Source: an alpha proteobacterium 3107 (GTDB lineage: Bacteria; Pseudomonadota; Alphaproteobacteria; Rhodobacterales; Rhodobacteraceae). From it: 18,374 nucleotides of DNA. The stretch is from positions 1 to 18,374 of the forward strand of contig JPPB01000153.1 in assembly GCA_001483205.1 (NCBI GenBank), given 5' to 3'. Shown here piece after piece: positions 7,628 through 12,983 of the stretch; position 1 is the stretch's first letter; each line of letters opens with the position of its first letter. Under the pieces are notes generated by a model that made no database searches, had not been told where the DNA came from, and saw nothing but the letters and a program-made list of their open reading frames with translations. A program made the translations under genes and the position numbers.

Positions 7628-8064
7628 GAAAGCCCGGACCACGCCGCGCGCGTCTTGCCGATCATCAGCGCCGCGTCCGCCGCTTCCCGGCCTTTCTGCA
7701 CGAAATGCGTCCGGTAAATCCGGTTGTGATGGTCGGTGTCCTGATAGTGATGCGGGGTCAGCGCCACCGACAGAACCGGAACGCCGCTATCCATCGCTGC
7801 GCGCATCAGGCCATCGACGACGGCTCGGGCGACGAAATCGTGCCGGTAAATGCCGCCATCAACGATGAATGCCGCCGCCACGACCGCCGCGTAATCGCCC
7901 GATGCCGCCAGATCGCGCGCCAGAAGCGGCAACTCAAAAGCACCGGGAGCATCAAAGACATCAACCTGCTCTGCCGGAATGTGTTGTTGAAATCCGGCAA
8001 GCGCCTGGTTGACGATACCGGCGTGCCAGTTGGCCTTGACGAAGGCATAGCGGGGATGTGTCAT
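7615..8064 (-). CDS. ribH2: 6,7-dimethyl-8-ribityllumazine synthase, type 2
   Basis: Lumazine synthase condenses the ribityl-aminopyrimidine with dihydroxybutanone phosphate, the penultimate step of riboflavin synthesis. The 149-residue protein has Trp13 in ANWHAGIV, DAPGAFELPL (38-47) and GGIYRHDFVA (70-79, with the catalytic-type His75). It also has LTPHHY (102-107) where type-1 enzymes have LTxEN. This LTPHH signature and the short N-terminus match the RibH2 group first described in Brucella and Mesorhizobium, which forms decamers rather than 60-mers. The ATG (8064-8062) is preceded by CCGGAGCAGACC. The gene stands alone on the minus strand behind an FMN riboswitch, so it is expected to be shut off when FMN is plentiful. 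No other rib genes are in the window. Confidence 0.93.
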   Translation of the reverse strand: MTHPRYAFVKANWHAGIVNQALAGFQQHIPAEQVDVFDAPGAFELPLLARDLAASGDYAAVVAAAFIVDGGIYRHDFVARAVVDGLMRAAMDSGVPVLSVALTPHHYQDTDHHNRIYRTHFVQKGREAADAALMIGKTRAAWSGLSAGV

Positions 8065-8115
8065 CGTGGTCTGCTCCGGTTGATCAGCACGTCACCCGAG
8101 GCAGATACGACCCGA

Positions 8116-8131
8116 CCCCCCTTACCGGGGG
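8116..8131 (-). promoter_or_regulatory. Hairpin between FMN riboswitch and ribH2 start
   Basis: On the minus strand, CCCCC (8131-8127), a GGTAA loop and GGGGGG (8121-8116) make a strong small hairpin about 50 bases before the ribH2 ATG. It lies just after the aptamer and could be part of the riboswitch expression platform. No T-run follows, so control of translation or a Rho-dependent stop is more plausible than a classical terminator. Confidence 0.4.
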
Positions 8132-8143
8132 TGCATTTGCCGC

Positions 8144-8296
<153 letters not shown>

Positions 8297-8301
8297 CGGA
8301 C

Positions 8302-8330
8302 AAAATACCACCCCCGGCCCGACGGCACAA
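8302..8330 (-). promoter_or_regulatory. Promoter of the FMN riboswitch-ribH2 transcript
   Basis: On the minus strand, TTGTGC (8330-8325) and TATTTT (8307-8302) are 17 bases apart. The predicted transcription start, about seven bases further on, falls at 8296-8294, exactly where the riboswitch P1 helix begins. That agreement raises confidence in an otherwise moderate match. Confidence 0.6.
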
Positions 8331-8394
8331 GCCACTGTAGAGTGCAATCCGCAAGTCCGGGGCGACCAGCATGGACTTCGCCGCACATCCCGCC

Positions 8395-8400
8395 TATAGT
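8395..8400 (+). promoter_or_regulatory. Candidate -10 box for the small ORF at 8435
   Basis: TATAGT matches TATAAT at 5 of 6 positions and lies about 35 bases before the ATG at 8435. The only -35 candidate at the right distance, around 8371-8377 (atggact), is weak. It would point away from the divergent riboswitch promoter. Confidence 0.3.
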
Positions 8401-8434
8401 CCCGGCTGTGACCCACGACGAGAGGAGACCGCCC

Positions 8435-8719
8435 ATGGCTCTGCCCCTGATCCCGGTGGCTGGCTTCGTGCTCCGCTACGGCGCGATGGCAATGGCCGGA
8501 TACGCGATTGCGCGGGCGATCCGCCCCGGACGGCGCGACCAGCGCGCTGAGGACGCCCTTGACGAGACGGCGGAGGGGCTGACCCTGCGCCGGGAACCCG
8601 GACAACTCAACGGGACTGCGCGTCGGCGGCGCGTGATCCGCCTCGGCGATTCGGGGCCGGGGGTGGAGATCGACTTTGCTGCACTGGGCAGGCTCAGATT
8701 GCGCAAGACCTCTGCATAA
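8435..8719 (+). CDS. Small conserved-looking hypothetical protein
   Basis: This 94-residue protein is of unknown function. AGAGGAG at 8421-8427 sits seven bases before the ATG. Further upstream starts in the same frame would run into the divergent FMN riboswitch, so this one is chosen. Residues about 3-28 are hydrophobic with few charges (PLIPVAGFVLRYG, AMAMAGYAIARAI) and could be one membrane helix or hairpin. The remainder is highly charged: RPGRRDQRAEDALDE, then RRRRVIRLGD and a basic end RLRLRKTSA. This suggests a small inner-membrane-associated protein with a cytoplasmic basic tail. It is a single-gene unit followed by strong hairpins. I do not recognise the family. Confidence 0.7.
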   Translation: MALPLIPVAGFVLRYGAMAMAGYAIARAIRPGRRDQRAEDALDETAEGLTLRREPGQLNGTARRRRVIRLGDSGPGVEIDFAALGRLRLRKTSA

Positions 8720-8730
8720 GGCTGTATCGC

Positions 8731-8776
8731 TCCCCAAATACCCCGCCCGGCGGCACGCCGGGCCGCGCCTTGGGGA
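8731..8776 (+). terminator. Nested hairpin after the small ORF (no T-run)
   Basis: An outer stem tccccaa (8731-8737) / ttgggga (8770-8776) encloses a perfect 8-bp inner stem gcccggcg (8745-8752) / cgccgggc (8756-8763) with a 3-base loop. It begins 12 bases after the stop codon. There is no T-run, so it may stop transcription inefficiently or protect the 3' end of the mRNA. Confidence 0.5.
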
Positions 8777-8830
8777 TCCGCCCGTTCGGCCCTGAAACGG
8801 TCCCCCGGACCGTTTCCGAGACGGGCCTCC

Positions 8831-8963
8831 CCCCCCGGCAGGCGCTTTTAACGTCTAAGCCCCCTGGAGCGTATGGACTTTATGGGAAGACCATCGCCAA
8901 TTTGGAATATCGCGAAAAGCACCCGCCCAGGCAGGCGGCTGCCCGGCTAAGCCAATATGCAGG
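8831..8963. repeat. Long dispersed repeat, copy upstream of petA
   Basis: These roughly 133 bases align without gaps to about 12686-12818, with about 19 differences by hand alignment (roughly 85% identity). Shared blocks include ggcaggcgcttt, gcgtatggactttatgg, accatcgcca, gaaaag and ggcaggcggctgcccggcta. Internal stems recur in both copies: ggcgctttt pairs with aaaagc(a/g)cc across the element, and atgg/ccat form a small loop. It ends in the core gccaatatgcag that is also seen near 1620, 1735, 7595 and 12810. Confidence 0.75.
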
Positions 8964-9163
8964 TTTGCATTGCGCAAGACCGGATGACATATTCAGAGCG
9001 AAGCAGGAAACGCGCACCGAAGGGCATTTTTCGGGCTGCGCGCTATTGTCCGCTGGACGCGGCTTTGCCGGACGGCTAATAACCCGCACGGGAAGGCCCG
9101 TTTGCAATCGCGGCAGACGGCCTTCGTATGCGGCCCCGCGCCAGGAAAGGGAGTAACTGTTCC

Positions 9164-9724
9164 GTGTCCCACGCAGAAGATTACGAAGGCACCCGAAGGG
9201 ATTTCATCTATTACGCCACCGCGGGCGCAGGCGCTGTTGTCACCGGGGCGGCGGTCTGGCCGCTGGTCAATCAGATGAACCCGAGTGCCGACGTTCAGGC
9301 GCTGGCGTCCATCCGGGTTGATGTTTCGGGCGTCGCCGAAGGCACCCAGCTTACCGTCAAATGGCAGGGCAAGCCGGTCTTCATCCGCCACCGCACCGAG
9401 GCCGAGATCACCGAGGCCCGTGCCGTCGCGCCGGACGGCCTGATCGACCCGCTCAACCGCAACGCCAACCGGCCGGGGCTGGAGGCAACCGACGAGAACC
9501 GTGCGCTTGACGAGGCAGGCCGGTGGCTGGTGATGATGGGGGTCTGCACGCATCTGGGCTGTGTGCCGCTGGGCAACGGTGCCGGGGAGTTTCATGGCTG
9601 GTTTTGCCCGTGCCACGGGTCGCACTATGACACGTCAGGCCGTATCCGCAAAGGCCCTGCACCGGAAAACCTGCCGGTGCCGGTTGCCGCATTCATCGAT
9701 GATACGCTGATCCAACTGGGGTGA
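9164..9724 (+). CDS. petA: Ubiquinol-cytochrome c reductase Rieske iron-sulfur subunit
   Basis: This is the 186-residue Rieske 2Fe-2S protein of the cytochrome bc1 complex, which takes an electron from ubiquinol and passes it to cytochrome c1. The start is the GTG at 9164, because MSHAED...GTRRDF matches the Rhodobacter N-terminus and AAAGGGAG lies just upstream; an ATG at 9128 in frame would add 12 unlikely residues. Twin arginines at 11-12 before a hydrophobic segment (about 14-37) form the Tat signal-anchor. Cluster ligands are in CTHLGC (Cys128, His130) and CPCH (Cys148, His151), with disulfide partners Cys133 and Cys150. It is the first gene of petABC, and its stop lies 11 bases before the petB ATG. 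Confidence 0.97.
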   Translation: MSHAEDYEGTRRDFIYYATAGAGAVVTGAAVWPLVNQMNPSADVQALASIRVDVSGVAEGTQLTVKWQGKPVFIRHRTEAEITEARAVAPDGLIDPLNRNANRPGLEATDENRALDEAGRWLVMMGVCTHLGCVPLGNGAGEFHGWFCPCHGSHYDTSGRIRKGPAPENLPVPVAAFIDDTLIQLG

Positions 9725-9735
9725 GGGAGGCGCAG

Positions 9736-11070
9736 ATGTCCGGTATTCCGCACGATCACTATGAACCGGGAACACGACCGGAAAGGTGGCTGCACGAGCG
9801 CCTGCCCGTTCTGGGCCTGCTTTATGACACATTGATGATCCCCACGCCGAAGAATCTCAACTGGATGTGGATCTGGGGGATTGTCCTTGTGTTCTGCCTC
9901 GCGCTTCAGATTGTCACCGGCATTGTTCTGGTCATGCACTATACGCCGCATGTGGACCTGGCCTTTGCCTCGATTGAACACATCATGCGCGATGTGAACG
10001 GTGGCCACATGATCCGCTATTTCCACATGAACGGGGCATCGTTGTTCTTCCTTGCCGTCTATGCCCATATCTTTCGCGGGCTGTATTACGGCTCTTACAA
10101 GGCTCCGCGGGAAGTCACCTGGATCATCGGAATGCTGATCTATCTGCTGATGATGGGGGCGGCGTTCATGGGCTATGTGCTTCCCTGGGGGCAGATGTCG
10201 CTGCACGGCACCGCCGTGATCACCGGCCTGTTCGGGGCGATCCCCGGTGTGGGCCCGATGATTCAGGAATGGCTTCTGGGTGCGTCCGCCGTCGGCCAAC
10301 CGGCGCTCAACCGCTTCTTCTCGCTGCATTATCTGCTGCCCTTCGTGATTGCCGGGCTGGTCATTGTCCATGTCTGGGCCTTCCACTCGACCGGCAACAA
10401 CAACCCGACGGGCGTCGAGGTGCGGCGTGGCTCAAAGGCCGAGGCCGAGCGGGACACGGTTCCGTTCTGGCCCTATTTCGTCATCAAGGATGTGTTCGCG
10501 CTGGCGGTCATCCTGACCGTCTTCATGGCGATTGTCGGTTTCATGCCCAACTATCTGGGCCACCCCGACAACTATATCGAGGGCAACCCGCTGGTGACCC
10601 CGGCGCATATCGTCCCGGAATGGTATTTCCTGCCCTTCTATGCGATCCTGCGCGCCTTTACCTCTGATGTGTGGGCGGTTCAGGTTGTCAGTTTCATCAC
10701 CGGCGGCATCATTGATGCAAAGTTCTTTGGTGTGCTGGCGATGTTCGGGGCGATTGCGGTGATGGCGCTGGCCCCGTGGCTGGATACGTCCTCTGTCCGC
10801 TCCGGGCGCTATCGCCCGATGTTCCGGTGGTGGTTCGCGCTGTTGGTCATCGACTTTATGGTTCTGATGTGGGTCGGGGCGCGCCCGGCAGAGTTCCCCT
10901 ATGACTGGATTGCGCTGATCGCCGCGGCATACTGGTTCAGCTACTTCCTGATCATCCTGCCGATCCTTGGCGTGGTCGAAACACCCGACGACGTGCCCGC
11001 CACCATCGAAGACGATTTCAACGCCCATCATAACGCCCGTCATGGCGCGGACAGCACACCGGCCGAGTAA
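9736..11070 (+). CDS. petB: Cytochrome b of the bc1 complex
   Basis: This 444-residue integral membrane subunit holds haems bL and bH and both quinone sites. The four haem-ligand histidines are at 97, 111, 198 and 212, the same numbers as in Rhodobacter. The PEWY quinol-oxidation motif is present in [18 protein letters not shown], and the chain shows the usual eight hydrophobic segments. The ATG at 9736 is chosen because [11 protein letters not shown] matches Rhodobacter, with GGGAGG five bases upstream; a GTG at 9721 in frame is a less likely start. It lies directly between petA and petC with a 16-base gap to petC, as expected for a single transcript. Confidence 0.98.
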   Translation: MSGIPHDHYEPGTRPERWLHERLPVLGLLYDTLMIPTPKNLNWMWIWGIVLVFCLALQIVTGIVLVMHYTPHVDLAFASIEHIMRDVNGGHMIRYFHMNGASLFFLAVYAHIFRGLYYGSYKAPREVTWIIGMLIYLLMMGAAFMGYVLPWGQMSLHGTAVITGLFGAIPGVGPMIQEWLLGASAVGQPALNRFFSLHYLLPFVIAGLVIVHVWAFHSTGNNNPTGVEVRRGSKAEAERDTVPFWPYFVIKDVFALAVILTVFMAIVGFMPNYLGHPDNYIEGNPLVTPAHIVPEWYFLPFYAILRAFTSDVWAVQVVSFITGGIIDAKFFGVLAMFGAIAVMALAPWLDTSSVRSGRYRPMFRWWFALLVIDFMVLMWVGARPAEFPYDWIALIAAAYWFSYFLIILPILGVVETPDDVPATIEDDFNAHHNARHGADSTPAE

Positions 11071-11086
11071 GAGAGGAGCCGTGACC

Positions 11087-11881
11087 ATGATCAGGAAACT
11101 TGCAATAAGCGCGGTTGCCGCCCTTGGCCTGTCCGGGGGGGCGGCGCTGGCGGCGGGCGGTGACGAGGCCCATGTTGATGATTTCGCGTTTTCGTTCGAG
11201 GGGCCGTTCGGTGTCTTTGATCAGGCGCAACTGCAACGCGGCCTGCAAATATTCACCGAGGTCTGTTCCTCCTGCCACGGGCTGCAATACCTCTATTTCC
11301 GCAATCTGGCGGATGATGGCGGGCCGGGATATATGCCCGATCAGGCGCGGGCCTATGCCGCCGGGTTCGAGGTCTATGACCCCGAGCTGGAAGATTTCCG
11401 CACCGCCACCCCCGCCGACCGCTTTCCTGCGGTGACTTCGGTCGGCGCGCCCGACCTGTCGCTGATGGCAAAGGCGCGGGCCGGGTTTCACGGGCCGTTC
11501 GGGTTGGGGATCAATCAGGTCTTCAGGGGCATGGGCGGGCCGGAATATATTGCCTCGCTGATGACCGGATATACCGGCGAGACCAAGGAAGAGGCCGGGG
11601 TCACGCTCTATGAGAACACCGCGTTTCCGGGGGGGTGGCTGTCGATGGCCCCGCCGCTCTTGGGCGAGGATGTGGAATATGCCGACGGCCATGCCAATGA
11701 CCTGCACCATGAGGCCGAGGACATCGCCGCCTTTCTGATGTGGACGGCAGAGCCGAAAATGATGGCCCGCAAGCAAGCCGGTTTTCTGGGGGTGATCTTT
11801 CTGGCGGTGCTGTCGGTGCTGTTGTATCTGAGCAACAAGCGCCTGTGGGCAGGGGTGAAGGGCGGCAAGTCCGCCGGTTGA
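11087..11881 (+). CDS. petC: Cytochrome c1 of the bc1 complex
   Basis: This 264-residue periplasmic c-type cytochrome carries electrons from the Rieske protein to soluble cytochrome c. The signal peptide is about residues 1-22. Haem is attached at CSSCH (Cys60, Cys63, His64), and the axial Met187 lies in [10 protein letters not shown]. One C-terminal helix (about 231-249), followed by NKRLW, anchors it in the membrane. The ATG at 11087 is preceded by GAGAGGAGCC; a GTG two codons earlier is possible. The only cysteines are those of the haem motif. The long loop with a disulfide described for Rhodobacter capsulatus is replaced by a short mitochondrial-like stretch around [19 protein letters not shown]. 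It is the last gene of petABC. Confidence 0.97.
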   Translation: MIRKLAISAVAALGLSGGAALAAGGDEAHVDDFAFSFEGPFGVFDQAQLQRGLQIFTEVCSSCHGLQYLYFRNLADDGGPGYMPDQARAYAAGFEVYDPELEDFRTATPADRFPAVTSVGAPDLSLMAKARAGFHGPFGLGINQVFRGMGGPEYIASLMTGYTGETKEEAGVTLYENTAFPGGWLSMAPPLLGEDVEYADGHANDLHHEAEDIAAFLMWTAEPKMMARKQAGFLGVIFLAVLSVLLYLSNKRLWAGVKGGKSAG

Positions 11882-11913
11882 TCTGCTGCGTTTTCTTTGG
11901 GGTGCGCGTGTCC

Positions 11914-11943
11914 CGGCCCGGGCAAATTGACGCATCCGGGCCG
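11914..11943 (+). terminator. Hairpin after petC
   Basis: A perfect 8-bp stem, cggcccgg (11914-11921) / ccgggccg (11936-11943), with a 14-base loop lies 32 bases after the petC stop. Only tctt follows, so it is a weak intrinsic terminator at best, but its place at the end of petABC fits. Confidence 0.4.
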
Positions 11944-12043
11944 TCTTGACCGGGCTTGAACATCGCGGCTTTCCTGCCCTAGGGTCACGCGGATTTTACC
12001 GAATGCTGGCCGCCGCGCCGCAAACCCAAAGGACCGACAGCAC

Positions 12044-12592
12044 ATGGAACGCAACGTTGTCTTCATCGCCCTGTTTGCCGCACTGATCGCGGCCCTGGGC
12101 CTTATCCCCAGGATCACTCTGGCGAGCGGCATTCCGATCACCGCCCAGAGCATGGGGATCATGCTGTGCGGAACGGTTCTGGGGGCGCGGCGCGGTGCGC
12201 TGGCCGTGCTGCTGTTCCTGTTGCTCGTCGCCATCGGGCTGCCGTTGCTGGCGGGCGGGCGCGGTGGCCTTGGTGTGTTTGCGACCCCGTGGGCGGGGTT
12301 TCTGTTCGGCTTCCCCGTCGCCGCGTTTGTCACCGGGCTGGTGGTGGAGCGCTGGCGGCGCGGCAATCTGGCGCTGATTGCGGGTGTCGCTGCGGTGGCG
12401 GGCGGCATCGGCGCGCTCTATCTGGTGGCGGTGCCCTATTACATGTGGGCAAAACCCGCCGGGCTGTCAGAGGCGCTGATCACCGCGATGGCCCCGTTCA
12501 TGCCCGGCGACCTGATCAAGGCGGTCCTTGCCGGTTTGATCACCGCTGCGCTGGCCAAGGCGCGCCCCGATAGCCTGTTGTCGCGCGCCTGA
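12044..12592 (+). CDS. bioY: Biotin transporter BioY (ECF S component)
   Basis: This 182-residue membrane protein is the biotin-binding S component of an energy-coupling factor transporter. About six hydrophobic segments are visible. BioY hallmarks include GIPITAQSMGIMLCG near residues 29-43, the loop GLPLLAGGRGGLGVF near 65-79, and PWAGFLFGFP. The C-terminal PFMPGDLIKAVLA is also typical. The ATG at 12044 gives the expected length; the ribosome-binding site is weak (aaaggaccgacagc). No BioM or BioN partner and no biotin synthesis gene lies next to it. A weak TTGAAC (11956) / TAGGGT (11980) pair could serve as promoter. I could not find a clear BioR-type operator upstream. Confidence 0.92.
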   Translation: MERNVVFIALFAALIAALGLIPRITLASGIPITAQSMGIMLCGTVLGARRGALAVLLFLLLVAIGLPLLAGGRGGLGVFATPWAGFLFGFPVAAFVTGLVVERWRRGNLALIAGVAAVAGGIGALYLVAVPYYMWAKPAGLSEALITAMAPFMPGDLIKAVLAGLITAALAKARPDSLLSRA

Positions 12593-12596
12593 CGGT

Positions 12597-12638
12597 GAGC
12601 GGGGGGCCGGGGGCGCATGTCCTGTTTCCCCGGCGCTC
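12597..12638 (+). terminator. Candidate terminator after bioY
   Basis: gagcg plus ccgggg (12597-12612, with a five-G bulge between) pair with ccccgg plus cgctc (12628-12638), followed by cgttt. The stem is strong, but the T-run is only three bases. It starts five bases after the bioY stop. Confidence 0.4.
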
Positions 12639-12650
12639 CGTTTCCGCACC

Positions 12651-12824
12651 CGCCCGGCGCTTGCTGCCTGAGCAGCGCCTGCCTGCCCCCCGGCAGGCGC
12701 TTTGAACGCCTCAACCTGTTGGGGCGTATGGACTTTATGGAAATACCATCGCCAGTGTGGAGTATTGCGAAAAGCGCCCGCCCCGGCAGGCGGCTGCCCG
12801 GCTACGCCATTATTCAGAGGTCTT
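12651..12824. repeat. Long dispersed repeat, copy upstream of mrpA
   Basis: The section 12686-12818 is the partner of 8831-8963 (about 85% identity by hand). It is preceded by cgcccggcgcttgctgcc (12651-12668), identical to 1588-1605, and by a perfect 10-bp stem agcgcctgcc (12674-12683) / ggcaggcgct (12692-12701). The core gccattattcagaggtctt ends the element at 12824. Together with the leader hairpin described separately, this fills most of the 391-bp gene-free gap between bioY and mrpA. No credible gene was seen in that gap. Confidence 0.75.
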
Positions 12825-12841
12825 TTCCGGCGATTTATGAT
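12813..12841 (+). promoter_or_regulatory. Candidate mrp operon promoter at the end of the repeat
   Basis: TTCAGA (12813-12818) and TATGAT (12836-12841) are 17 bases apart and match the sigma-70 consensus at 4 and 5 of 6 positions. The -35 box lies inside the repeat core. Transcription would start near 12848, leaving a leader of about 135 bases before the mrpA GTG. Confidence 0.35.
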
Positions 12842-12936
12842 TTAACCGTCTCTCGACATCGGGCACAAAAGCTGTAATCGTCGGCGTCAGAGGGGCAGGG
12901 GAAGGAAAAGGCATTCCCTGTTGCCCTGACCAAAGA

Positions 12937-12961
12937 CAGGGGGCAAATCCGCTGCCCCCTG
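12937..12961 (+). promoter_or_regulatory. Perfect leader hairpin just before mrpA
   Basis: cagggggca (12937-12945) and tgccccctg (12953-12961) form a perfect 9-bp stem with the loop aatccgc. It ends 11 bases before the GGGGAG ribosome-binding site and 22 bases before the GTG start. There is no T-run. A looser hairpin (gggca...tgccc around 12892-12925) lies just upstream. It may tune translation or early termination of the mrp transcript. Confidence 0.5.
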
Positions 12962-12983
12962 AAACAGACAATGGGGAGCGCGC

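Larger units (their letters stand above)
8720..9163. other. 444-bp gene-free region before petA
   Basis: I see no credible gene here. In order it holds the nested hairpin at 8731-8776, a perfect 10-bp stem (gaaacggtcc 8794-8803 / ggaccgtttc 8807-8816, loop ccc), the long repeat at 8831-8963, and a weak promoter-like pair TTGCAT (8965-8970) / CATATT (8988-8993) with 17-base spacing. It ends with a 7-bp inverted repeat gaaggcc (9092-9098) / ggccttc (9119-9125) in the presumed petA leader. An open frame of 128 codons from 8770 runs through all of these and ends before the petA start. It is judged non-coding, apart from the possible short frame discussed with the repeat. Confidence 0.6.

Noticed and set aside
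8116..8131. Classical intrinsic terminator for the riboswitch
   Set aside because: The hairpin is present but not followed by a T-run, so it is listed only as a possible expression-platform hairpin.
8770..9156. A 128-codon plus-strand frame before petA
   Set aside because: It runs through two hairpins and a dispersed repeat, has no good ribosome-binding site, and only the repeat part is shared elsewhere.
9128..9163. Upstream ATG start for petA
   Set aside because: The extra 12 residues are absent from Rhodobacter homologues, and AAAGGGAG sits just before the GTG at 9164.
12617..12877. An 86-codon plus-strand frame before mrpA
   Set aside because: It uses a different register of the repeat from the one shared with the other copies and has no supported start.
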